A DNA stretch of 64,000 bases, taken from positions 62,001-126,000 of the forward strand of contig JASANG010001469.1 in the NCBI GenBank assembly GCA_030248215.1, written 5' to 3'. The notes beneath the pieces were generated by a model. That model was not told where the DNA came from, did no database searches, and saw only the letters and a list, made by a program, of their open reading frames with translations. Position numbers and translations under genes: made by a program. Source of the stretch: Enoplolaimus lenunculus (taxonomy: Eukaryota; Nematoda; Enoplea; Enoplida; Thoracostomopsidae). Positions 1 through 9,831 of the stretch are shown here, in pieces; within the stretch, counting starts at the first letter, position 1, and each line of letters starts with the position of its first letter.

Positions 1-133
1 GATATATATCAGTAACGAAGGGCAGCGGAACGTGGGTTAAAAATAAATAACAGTCCGTAACCGAATAACAAATGGGGTACCCTCTGCAGAGGCCCAATAA
101 ATATCAGCCCCCTCTTATTCGGGTCACAACAGT
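1..133. repeat. Family J repeat, copy 1
   Basis: Shares AGTCCGTAACCGAATAACAA and the end TTATTCGGGTCAC.ACAGTA with 2561-2697. It starts at or before the window edge. Confidence 0.65.
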
Positions 134-219
134 ACATATGCTATCAGTGCCACACGAAACCCTATCATGATATTTAGGTGTTTCAATCATTGTTTAATAT
201 ACCTTACTCAGGGTTGACG

Positions 220-610
220 GAAACCTACTTGCAAACCGGAACCAGATACTGCTGAACCGGAAACTAAACAGGAATAGGAAGTTTTTCACAAATTCCCTTA
301 ATGCTTCCTATAATGAGGAAAGCCAGTGCTGTGTTCATCATTTACAGAACAGTATTAAATCAACTAAAGTGGTGGGTGCAACCACAAGTTGACCTTTAAT
401 TGAGTTAGGTTGCAAAAAGCGGCTAACCTAAAACTTCCGGTTCCAGTTGTAATCATTCAATCGGAACTGAAACTTGCTAAATCGGAACGGGAAGTTTTTG
501 GTTAGCTTCTTTTTGCAACCTAGCTCAATAAAACATCAACTTGTACCCACCACGACTTTGGTTTCCGGAACTGGAAATTAAACTGAAACCGTGCTTGTAA
601 GTCATTGAAA
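220..610. mobile_element. Family G foldback with arms at 364-440 and 485-560
   Basis: GTGGTGGGTGCAACC..AGTTGACC..TTGAGTTAGG at left is inverted at right as CCTAGCTCAATAAAACATCAA..GTACCCACCAC. Outer GGAACCGGAA-type sequence suggests a larger element. Confidence 0.6.
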
Positions 611-863
611 ACCCTTGTATGCCACTCCTGAAAATTTTTGTAGCCCCTTAGCAATATGAGCTGCAGGCCCGTAGCCAGCTCGCCTTCTAGGGGGCTAAAA
701 ATTTGTCAGGAGGGGCATTCAAAATGATTTCAGTGAGTTACAAGCAAGGTTGAAAATCTTCTAATATCTTTATTAAACGTATTATTGTTAAATTAAAATG
801 TTTCATTGTTTATTCAGAAATTTGGCAGGGCATATATTCGCCACCCTTTCTATCCTTATATGC

Positions 864-1140
864 GCTCGGTAAGCATGTGAGACATGCTTGTCCTAGTGTA
901 TATGCAATAAATGCAATCCACATTGCGTTGTATGCTAGCCGGCAGCATACGGTCGACACAGAGTCGACGACCGAATCAGTTAGAGAGGCGGGCTGCGCGG
1001 CGCAATGGTAGAGTGTTCGCTTAAGGATCCGTAGGCTGAGAGTTCGATCCCCGCTGCAGAAGCCCGTTTTTCTATCTGCTTAGTAAAAAGGTCTGAAGTC
1101 CCGGTTCCTACCCAGACTGACACGCTCCTATCCTTCAGCG
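864..1140 (+). mobile_element. tRNA-derived SINE, copy 1
   Basis: Contains a tRNA-like core with an intact A box (GGCGCAATGGTAGAG) and B box (GTTCGATCC) at about 998-1052. It is flanked upstream by the AAGCATGTGAGACATGCTTG hairpin and downstream by GGTTCCTACC..AGACTGAC, exactly as in the two inverted copies at 59.7-60.3 kb. The predicted cloverleaf is imperfect, so it is a SINE rather than a tRNA gene. Confidence 0.75.
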
Positions 1141-2560
1141 GCTAATATGAATCGTGCGGTCAAATAAAAACTTCTTTTATCATACAGTTTTAAACCCAAA
1201 ACACATATTCTAGACAGATTTGTGGTGTATTTCATTAACAATTCTCAAGAGAATTTTTTTTGCTTTCATGCGATATTTATGCTTTATCGTTTTATTTCTT
1301 TTGTTCGATGGCCACAGCCACGCATGGCTTGAATATGGACTCGCTCACCAACACTTGTCGCTAGTCTTCAAACGGTTGGATCCGAAAACTTATCAGCATC
1401 ATTTTAAACAATTCTATATTAGCAAAATTTTCACTTAGCCCACAAGACCTTTAGGATGCTGAAAAGTTCAGGAGAGGCACACAACAGTTTCCACGGATTT
1501 GCAAGCGAGGTTGAAACGTTTCTAGAGGTAGTAGTAGTAGTTTTTCGGGGGTAAGGTTGCACCTCTTAGGACCTCTTATTAGTACAGACCCGAAGTATCC
1601 CTTAATTTTTTCACTCCTCAAGAAGATGTGCCCGAAGCTGCATAGCCCGCGAGGGCTTCCTAAAATGGTCAGGAGATTAAATGAGGTATTAACGGGCGGT
1701 ATATTTAGTATTTACAATGTTATACAGGATAAACGCGGCTGTGAATACGCTCTTATACTTATAGAAATGACAAGTAGTATAGATGCTAGTTCACAGCTAT
1801 ACTTTTCGATAACAAGCGACTAACAAGCGAGTTCATTAGTGCTAAATAAGCATGGAAATTTTAAAAGTTGTCCATGCACAAATATTAATCAAAAAATCTG
1901 CTACGCTCGCTATAAACAGACCCGGCTTCGTACAGTTGCTAATATGTTAATATTCTCAAATGTGTATAGCATCTATTGTCAGTTGATGTTAGGCCTTGAA
2001 AATTGAAGGGAGTAAAATTTGTAATGGTTTTGTGTAACTGATCCTATCATGGATAGCCGCACGTGGGATTAGGGATAATGATGTTCCCAAGTTGAGCTGA
2101 AGCCTATAAAATTTTCACAACTACATCTCGTGTTATACTTTTACTTTAACAGGTTTTAGCGCGGATATCTGAAATTTCTTGATATCAGTAAGCAATTGCA
2201 GAAACTTATTAATACAGAGATGGTTCGGGGAAGCGAAAAAGAAAACACGAAACGAGGTCACCTTCATACGAGGGGGTGTAATATGAGGCGGTCTCCGTTT
2301 TGTGTGCCAATCAATATGAGTCCGTATCCCTAATAAATGTTCGTTAGCAGATAGAGTCCCTAAACCCTATTTAGAGTCCATAAATGTCAATTATTCCTAA
2401 TTGTAGCGCATAAATGTCTCCAGGGAGAAATAATTTGAGTTCAAAACTTTAAAACATACTTAAGTTTTGAAAGTACATTCCTTATTATAACCTTGCATCG
2501 TCGCTCATGCTATTGACACAAGACAAATATACGTTTAATTCAATGGATAGTTGTAATACC

Positions 2561-2697
2561 GAATATATATCAGTAACGAAGGGTGGCGTCGGGCGGGTTA
2601 GAAACAAACAAAAGTCCGTAACCGAATAACAAGGGGTGCCCTCTGGAGAGGCCAAATAAATATTAGTCCCCCCTCTTATTCGGGTCAGTGCAGTAGG
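2561..2697. repeat. Family J repeat, copy 2
   Basis: About 85% alike to copy 1 by eye, with the same CCCTCTGSAGAGGCC centre and TTATTCGGGTCA end. Confidence 0.65.
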
Positions 2698-2782
2698 CGG
2701 CGTCCTAGCGTGATATCGCAATTTTTCATATATTAAAATAAATAACACAAGACTAAAATTTTACAGGTTAATTTAACTTACA

Positions 2783-3013
2783 ATGTCATTTGAACCATAT
2801 TTCTCTGACGGGGCTTAACTATCCTTAACTTTATAATTCCTGTTATCATAATAATGGCCCAGTCCAAAAATATTTGCCTAGGATTAGGCTTCGGCTTAGG
2901 TTTAGGTTTAAGTAGGACGTTTAATATTACACTTTGGCTTAGACTTAGGTTTAGGCTTAAGAATATGCTTATACTACTGTTACGGTCCAGTTCTATATAT
3001 ACATTGACCAATG
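2783..3013. mobile_element. Family A MITE (telomere-like TTAGGC core)
   Basis: Inverted ends of the GGCCAATGTA..AGAACAGGGGCGGAACAGTA type, with internal TTAGGC-like repeats; the right end reads GTTACGGTCCAGTTCTATAT. Copy A1. Confidence 0.65.
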
Positions 3014-3441
3014 TTTCTTACTAGTTCCCTATAGTTGTTGCATACATTTGAGAATACGGTTCAATATTTTATACAGCATATATTATTTTATTTCGAAAGA
3101 AAATCTAAATTTTTTTCGGTACACGTATAGCATTTCATTGTAAGCAAATTTTAACTGAGAATATAATAAAAATTAACTAAAATTTGTATTCAAAACACGA
3201 ATGCTAAGCTGCAGCAGATTGCTAGTTGAAATGCGCGAAAGTGTAACATTTTCAATTTAGAAAAAACGATTTTGAACGGTAAAAGTCCTGCGCCGACACA
3301 AACCTGGTCTTTAATACCACAACACATGTATAAAGTAGACAAATTGAAAAATCCAGTTGAAATTTTTAATTTTAAAATTACTCAAAATAAATTAAATTGG
3401 TACAGTAAAATCCATGTCTTCAATGTCGCTATTGTTTTAAA

Positions 3442-3638
3442 GGCCAATGTATAGAACAGGGCCGGAACAGTAGTATAAGCATATTCCTAAGTCTAAGCCT
3501 AAGCCTAAGGCTAAGGGTAAGGATGAGCCTATTCCTAAGCCTAAGCCTAAGCCTAATCTAAAAAGTTAATCTAAAGTTTAAACTGACTCTATTACGGCCC
3601 CGCCGGAAAACGATCCGGCCCTGTTCTATACATGGGCC
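3442..3638. mobile_element. Family A MITE, complete copy A2
   Basis: Near-perfect terminal inverted repeats: GGCCAATGTATAGAACAGGG at left and the reverse complement CCCTGTTCTATACATGGGCC at right. The core is CCTAAG repeats. Confidence 0.85.
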
Positions 3639-3654
3639 GTTTCATATATACACA

Positions 3655-4030
3655 GTTTTTTTACCAGTTGGCGATAGGTCTTGTAGCTTTCGAACCACAA
3701 GACTTCTTCTGCGTCAGAAATGAACTGCAATAGCAACAAGGGCGGATCCATTGGGGTAAGGGGGATGCATCGCCCCACCGGCTGTCGATTGTAAATTTTT
3801 TAAGGATGAAAATCAAACTTACAATGCAAATTCTTGTTCCGACTATATATGGATACGTCTGAGTCTGTGTGTGACTTGTGGCTGGTTTTATATGCGTGAA
3901 CATATGTATGAACACGTGCCAAAACTTAACATTTTCCACTTGTGCATCCTCCCACACCAGGAATTTCTGGATCCGCCACTGAATAGCAGTTTGTTTGTCT
4001 GAAATCCTATCGCTAACTGGTGATAATTAC
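3655..4030. mobile_element. Family E foldback, split by a hAT-type MITE (family H)
   Basis: ACCAGTTGGCGATAGGTCTT at left and the inverse CCTATCGCTAACTGGTGATA at right. The interior holds family H at 3736-3982. Confidence 0.6.
3736..3982. mobile_element. Family H hAT-type MITE nested in family E
   Basis: ACAAGGGCGGATCCA at left and TGGATCCGCCACTG at right. Flanks CAATAGCA and GAATAGCA give an 8-bp duplication with one mismatch. Confidence 0.75.
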
Positions 4031-4561
4031 TAGACAGCTAAGAATATACGGCTTTCAGGGCTTAAGACAATTTGTCTTTTATTACAAATAATGGCGTATC
4101 CGGTCCAGGTGAGAAAATACACGAAATATTGCTGTTTATTTAATACAAAACGGTGCAGTGATTTGATTTTAAAATTAATTTCCATTGTTGTGTATAGGAA
4201 CCTTTATAAAATCAAACCACAGCATTTGCGCCCCAGGCAATTTTGTGTGCATTTATTGAAAATTTAAAAAAACACACAGTTTTTGCCTCAAACCAAGCAA
4301 AATGACTGTTTTGCCAAATTTAAAAATATGAAAAAAAACCCAAAGAAATATGTTCTATAAAGTAACGCTAGTAAACATTGAATTATTTTCTAGAAAACGC
4401 ACAGCAGAAATTTTTTGAGATTTAGCACCGATAACACTAAAAGGTCAACATATAAGCTTATAATTTATTAATCAGTTGAAAAGCTACAAATATGTTGTTC
4501 TACAACCGTTCTTTAGGCTTTTTTGTCAGGTTTCGGGCAAGGAGAAAGTAGCAAAACTATA

Positions 4562-4734
4562 CGGCCAATGTTACTTTAAGGGGCGTAACAGTAGATTAAG
4601 CGTATTCCTAAGCCAAAGGCTAAGTCTACGCGTTGCACAAATTAGTTACTAACCTAAGCCTAAACCGGAGCCTAAGCCTAAGCAAAAAAATGTAATCTAG
4701 CATCTAAGCCTACTCCTGAAATATTGGCTTTAAG
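4562..4734. mobile_element. Family A MITE A3, right end interrupted
   Basis: The left end is CGGCCAATGTTACTTTAAGG, followed by CCTAAGCC repeats. The right end is cut by a hAT-type MITE starting at 4735. Confidence 0.75.
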
Positions 4735-4958
4735 CAGGGTGCGACCGGATATCCGGTTTCGGTTTGGTATCCGGCAAAACTATTATCCGTATCCGGTTCC
4801 AGTATCCGGTATATATCATCTTATCGGATACTGGATATTTACGGTTGTGATGCCGAATATCATAAAGTTGTTTTTTACGAGTAAGCTTCTTTAGCTTCTT
4901 TAATATCTAGAAGTTCAGTATCCGGTCCGGAAAACCACCCCGGAAAACCCGCACCCTG
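4735..4958. mobile_element. Family D hAT-type MITE D1, nested in family A copy A3
   Basis: Ends CAGGGTGCGACCGGA and GCACCCTG. It is flanked by an 8-bp duplication with one mismatch (GCTTTAAG, GATTTAAG), the hAT signature. The interior is CCGGATATCCGGTTTCGG-like. Confidence 0.8.
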
Positions 4959-5225
4959 GATTTAAGAGATAGAATTGTCAAACTGCCTGGGTCGTACACT
5001 CCCCGTCCCTCTTTCTTATCGGTGTACCCAAGTTACCATGTTCATTGTACTGTAATGTTTTTGTTTGAAATCGCGAAAAGTGACATTAAAAACAAATAAA
5101 TTTCATGATTACTTAGCTACAGACAAGAAACCCATTAGGTAAACATACCGACTCAGTTTGTTCGAATACTAGGTTACTTTATGTACTGTTAAACATCAAC
5201 GTATATCAGCAAAAATAATGTTTTT

Positions 5226-5441
5226 ACACTGCAAAAAAAGGTGGGTCAAATTGATTCTCTCCAAAATAGGCTCTACGGGACTACACAAACTGAGTTAAAT
5301 TCAACTCTACCGAGAGTCAATATCGACTCACTGCGTCGCACGTTTGACTCTGGCGGAGTACAATTTGACTCAGTTTGTGTAGTCCCGTAAAGCCTATTTC
5401 GGAGAAAGTCTGCAATTTGACTCACAATTTTTTGCAGTGTA
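5226..5441. mobile_element. Family B foldback MITE, copy B1
   Basis: Long palindrome flanked by TA: ACACTGCAAAAAA at left and TTTTTTGCAGTGT at right. The arms carry repeated GACTC/GAGTC blocks and AGGCTCTACGGGACTACACA. TA flanks and CACTG ends fit mariner-like MITEs. Confidence 0.85.
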
Positions 5442-6380
5442 CCCACAATTTATACACGCCAATACAACACATAGTTTGCCGCTGGCGTGGAATCTAATTT
5501 AGTAGAAAAAAATTGAATTTAAGATTTGAAGAAAAATAGAACATTTTTTCAACTGACAATAGAACGAAACCGAGAAACGGACACCAAAACCGAGACGGTT
5601 AAACTGGATTATAAAACCAGTGACAATCGGAGTTAAAAATGAAGCCATCAAAATGTACATTTCAAGGTACGTCCATGGTTTCTAGCTTTTGCCTAGAAAA
5701 TAATGGCGACGCTATACTTGACGTGCGGCACTGGTCAGCGTCGATAGCTATCGCTAGCGGAAAAAAATGGTTTGCGGCGCCCATCGACGCTGTACATTCG
5801 AGTACAATGCTGAAAAGTAAAACAAAGGCATTCGAATGCGTCAAAATAGCCACTAAAAAGCCACGCCCTAGTTGTTGTTCAAATGGCAGGAATCAAAAAT
5901 GTCATGTTCTGGGGTCGGCCCGCAGCCAGAATAAAGCCAGTACTGGCTCAGGGGAAAAGGCAAAATTTTTCGTATTGTTTATGCAAGTAACTCTATAAAA
6001 GCTTAAACTAACTTGATTTAAGCTTAAGCTAATCCAGCCGTATTACACTAAGTTTCTAGAATAACTGAACCAACGGGTAGGTTTACTCTTAAACTAATTT
6101 AAAATCTTACGTATTTTTAGTTTAAGCTAAACTTAGTGAACTCTTTGATACGCATAATTTCTCGGCTGCACGTGTTACTTAATCTAAAAATTTTACTTAC
6201 ACTCGTGTTAAACTTAAAAACATGTTAGTTTAAGAAGAACTTAAGGTTTACTTAAACTGATATTCAAGTTTAGTTAAGCTATAATTTAAGTTTAAGTTTT
6301 TAGAGAGTATGTAAAATCAACGCATGCTAATTGTTAAAATTATCTCGGATTTCTCTAAAAGATTCGACTTTCTACGAGTC
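5442..6380. other. No supported gene; short ORF 5639-5998 only
   Basis: A 119-codon ORF with no recognised motif lies here. The rest is AT-rich, with degenerate AAACTTAAGCTTAA stretches (6000-6310) that look like an old palindromic repeat. Confidence 0.4.
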
Positions 6381-6382
6381 TT

Positions 6383-6583
6383 GGCCCATGTAAAAGATCA
6401 GGGGCGGAACGTTTTTCTGTGGGACTGCAATAGAATACGCTTAAGCTTTAGACTATTTTTGCTTGGCTTAGGCTTAGGCTTATCAATTTGTTAATTCTTA
6501 CGCTTAGGCTTAGGTTTAGGCTTTACGCTTAGACTTCGGAATAAGCTTATAAAGCTGTTGCGCCCGTGTTCTCTACATTGGCC
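6383..6583. mobile_element. Family A MITE, copy A4
   Basis: GGCCCATGTAAAAGATCAGG at left and CGCCCGTGTTCTCTACATTGGCC at right (first base of each repeat aside). The core is TTAGGCTTAGGC. Confidence 0.85.
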
Positions 6584-6801
6584 CGAACCTTGAACCTAGT
6601 TTGCACGTTTTTAAATATAACGTACCTATGATAGGTATAGTTTTTATGAAAAAACTTTCAACGTCGCGTGTTGTCAAGCAATCGTTCAAACAACTCAGAC
6701 GTTTCGTGTCAAATTACAAATTTTAACACAGCTGACATGATTGTACTTTCATAAAACAAAACGTATACCACAACTGGGCACAGCGACTAGCTTAAAAACG
6801 G

Positions 6802-6927
6802 GATCAATGTATAGAACACGGCCGTAACAGTAGTATAAGCATATTCCTAAACCTAAAAATATGCCTAAGCAAAAAAGTAATCGAAAGCTTAACCTTACTA
6901 TAACGCGACGCACAGTACACATTGGGG
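6802..6927. mobile_element. Family A MITE, short copy A5
   Basis: ATCAATGTATAGAACACGGC start and a decayed CAGTACACATTGG end enclose a reduced CCTAA core. Confidence 0.6.
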
Positions 6928-7041
6928 CTTAATATATATTGTCTAAATTGAGAACCCAAGTCTTAATTTTAGTGATTTGCGACGTAGAGAGGTGAACATT
7001 GCAATTTTTTTAATTTTCCATTATCTATTACGGTTTGTGTA

Positions 7042-7463
7042 GCCATTTTACTTTTAGGGGCGCCCAAGTTTCTAGTGGGTCTGTAAAAAGTAGGTTTAGA
7101 TTTCAGATTACAATTTTTGGTTAGGATTAGGCTTAGGAACACAGTTTTGCAACAATTAGGCTTAGGCTTAATAATACACTTTTGCAACACTTAGGCTTAG
7201 GCTTAATAATACAGTTTTGCAAAGCTTAGGCTTAGGCTTAGGAACACACTCTTGCAACGCTTAGGCTTACGCTTAGGAACACACTTTTGCAACGCTTAGG
7301 CTTAGGCTTATGGTTTAGGCTTAGGTTAGGAACACACTTTGGCAACGTTTAGGCTTAGGCTTAGGCTTAAGAACACACTTTTGCAACGCTTAGGCTTAGG
7401 CGTAGGCTTAGGCTGAGGAATACGCTTAATCTACTGTAACACCCATAAAAGTAACATTGGCCG
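7042..7463. mobile_element. Family A MITE A6 with expanded TTAGGC minisatellite
   Basis: Left CCATTTTACTTTTAGGGGCG and right GTTAC..AAAAGTAACATTGGCCG ends of the A3-like subtype enclose an enlarged repeat core (7126-7430). Confidence 0.75.
7126..7430. repeat. Minisatellite of about 35 bp units with TTAGGC blocks
   Basis: About seven imperfect units. Each has two to four TTAGGC blocks followed by the spacer AACACACTTTTGCAACGC. The array lies inside MITE A6. Confidence 0.9.
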
Positions 7464-8494
7464 TAGCTTGTATGCAAAATGTTCAGAGCGTTTAAAACTA
7501 CACGGCAGATCCCCATAATGCGTCCATGGTAGCTGCGACACGGCTAAACTGTGAAGAACAAGGTACAAAATCGACTTTGACAAGCGTATTTTGAAGCAAA
7601 CTTGGCTAAAATTACAGCGAAAAGCAAAGCCATCAATTGAGAAAAACAAGCGTTAAAACAATGATTTAAGGATCATGGGAACGGGTTTCGGAGGGATTAA
7701 CTTCAAATACCGATTGTTGCGAGCGAAAAACTTATTTTTACACAATACTGCTTTAATAGATTTAAATTGTATATAAAGCCTGTAGTAAAAGTGTCTTTAG
7801 TATATCGATGTAGCAGGAATTTCGGGGGTACACTGAAAAGTTATTCATCTTTTATATCCATATTTCTTCTCGGAATTCATTTGTTAAGTGCCAAGGGCGT
7901 CCTCACGTTGAGTAGGGCATTGGGGGGGGGGCTGTGCCCTCTTAAATAGACTGGATCTTAACCGTAAACAATCTTGAATTTGGAATTGTATGGCCGCGCT
8001 AACATTTATTCGGTGCCCTACAAATAAAATTTTCTGCCGCCGACACTGAATTTTGCCCAGGCCGGAGCCTGATTCTTAGCCAGAGTTGATGCGAAATAAC
8101 GTTATAAGAATAATGTTGAATTTTTAAATTTTAACGCTAAATATGTATCAAAATATTTTCTACATCAAAGTTAAGAAACCAACTCGCTGAAGGCAACAAC
8201 ATTTGTGACAGAGTAAAAAATTTTATTAGGGAAATTGCCGGAATTTCCGGATACCACCACAGAGTCGGAGGGGTCTGATTTATGCCAAGGCCACACGTCG
8301 GAAGCGTTCTTTAGTAGCTGATACAAAAACGAAACCGGCTTTGAAAGAAATTAATAAATATAGTCGTGTAGAATACGGTTATAGATTCCGCGATTGGATA
8401 GCAAACTAACCACTTGAAGATATAATTGCGCAAATATAAAACAAAAAATTAATATAAAACCACTGTGCGAAAAACATACGCTACTTCTGAAAAC
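7464..8494. other. No gene seen
   Basis: No splice-supported exon or family match. It includes a CCGGAATTTCCGG-like MITE scrap near 8235. Confidence 0.5.
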
Positions 8495-9050
8495 AATGGA
8501 TTGGTCTCTAAAATCGTACTTAAGTATTTATTTAAGTATGCTTAAAAGTTAAATTACATATTAAGTAAACACTTAAAGTATTAAATACTCAGCTTTTTAA
8601 TTAAACCAGTGTCATAAGTAGGAAGCCTAAATTTTGCTTGATATTTAAGAGGCACGAGTCTACAGTCTCAGTGAGTATACGGTTAAAACATCTAATCTGA
8701 TTGTCTGTAACACATCAAATTTGGCCAGTAACTTAAGTATTTACTTAAGTACGGTTTTAGAAACCGTAAATTTGTTATGTAATTACGGCCAATGTAAACA
8801 TCAGGGGCGGAACGTTTTTCTGTGGGGCTAGAAAAGAGTAAGCTTAAGCTTTAGATTAAATTTTTTTGCTTGGCTTAGGTTTAGGCTTAGCCATAGAAAT
8901 ATCCTTATTCTTACGCTTAGGCTTCGGTTTAGGCTTATGAATATGCTTGTAATAATATTCCGCCCATGTTCTTTACAGTAGCCGTAATTGCTTAGCACAT
9001 ACTTAAGTATGAAGTCGTACTTCGGTACGGTTTCAGAAACCCAATCAGTG
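8495..9050. mobile_element. Family I foldback, split by family A copy A7
   Basis: GGATTGGTCTCTAAAATCGT at left and GGTACGGTTTCAGAAACCC at right, with ACTTAAGTA blocks in both arms. A7 (8786-8984) interrupts the right arm. Confidence 0.6.
8786..8984. mobile_element. Family A MITE A7, nested in family I
   Basis: CGGCCAATGTAAACATCAGG at left, GTTCTTTACAGTAGCCG at right, TTAGGC-type core. It is flanked by TAATTA and TAATTG, a possible target duplication. It interrupts a family I foldback element. Confidence 0.8.
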
Positions 9051-9087
9051 TTCTGTCTAGTGAATAATTTGTTTTCATTTAAAACCT

Positions 9088-9238
9088 GGGACAATATAAA
9101 GAACAGGGGCTGAACAGTATTTATATAACCGTATTCCTAAGCCTAAGCGTAATCCAAGTAAATAAACTAGTCCAAAGCTTAAGCTTATTCTATTGCAATC
9201 CCATAGAAAAACGTTCCGCCCCTGATCTTGACATGGAC
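9088..9238. mobile_element. Family A MITE, copy A8
   Basis: ACAATATAAAGAACAGGGGC at left and GTTCCGCCCCTGATCTTGAC at right, with CCTAAGCCTAAGC between. Confidence 0.75.
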
Positions 9239-9546
9239 CAAAACCTGAAACGAATTTGTTCAGTTTTTGAAAATATAACTAGAAGTTTTGCGGCTCAAAT
9301 ACAAAAACGCGACAAATATAAGAAAACTACTCGTAAAGACAAAAGTTTTAAGCACCAGTGAATCATAATAACTGCTAAGACTGGTTCAGACGGTGTATCC
9401 GTTTAACTCAATAATAGCGGAAACAATTACTTACGCCTTGGGCAATAGCCAGCAATCTGTAAACTTAATTATGACAGCTGTTAGAAAGCTGTGAACTGTG
9501 ATTCGCAGTCAGAAATTTTTGCATTTATTATACTCTCAAAAAACGT

Positions 9547-9605
9547 ATTCATCAGAGGCGGAACGTGTTTCTGCTAGACTGCAATAGAGTAAGCTAATAG
9601 TTTAA
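9547..9605. mobile_element. Family A MITE fragment A9
   Basis: Only one end (CATCAGAGGCGGAACG..GCAATAGAGTAAGCT) remains. The rest is missing where the Tx1/L1 LINE begins. Confidence 0.55.
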
Positions 9606-9831
9606 GTCCGAAGCGCTCGTTTGCCGAACACCCCGGGTTTTATTAAAAGGATAAACCACATTTACATCAACGAAAGCAATTATATAAACCAAAGAAGGCA
9701 ACAACATATTATCATAACATAACAAAGGTCCTTGAAAATTACCCATTATTCTACTCTGCTTGCAAGGATATTATTCAGAGCAAATATGTTAAAAAGCACA
9801 CAAGAAACCTAGTTTCAAAACAAACTACAAA

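Larger units (their letters stand above)
1949..3062. mobile_element. Possible long family E element with nested insertions
   Basis: TATTCTCAAATGTGTATAGC at left and the inverted GCATACATTTGAGAATACGG at right. A family J repeat and MITE A1 lie inside. The pairing of these two ends is inference. Confidence 0.35.

Noticed and set aside
998-1060. tRNA gene call at the A/B-box region
   Set aside because: Boxes are intact, but stems do not pair well and the same flanks recur at 59.7 and 60.1 kb, so it is a SINE head.
1557-1823. 88-codon ORF as a gene or exon
   Set aside because: No recognisable family and no consistent splice context.
3661-3957. 98-codon ORF
   Set aside because: Lies wholly in nested MITEs E and H.
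5639-5998. 119-codon ORF as a gene
   Set aside because: No recognised domain, no signal peptide, no splice support, and an overlapping minus-strand ORF. Left as unsupported.
7126-7430. Interstitial or true telomere
   Set aside because: TTAGGC blocks are interrupted by a fixed spacer and enclosed in MITE ends; it is not a terminal array.
7126-7430. CRISPR-like array
   Set aside because: The units are diverged tandem repeats with no unique spacers, and the genome is eukaryotic.
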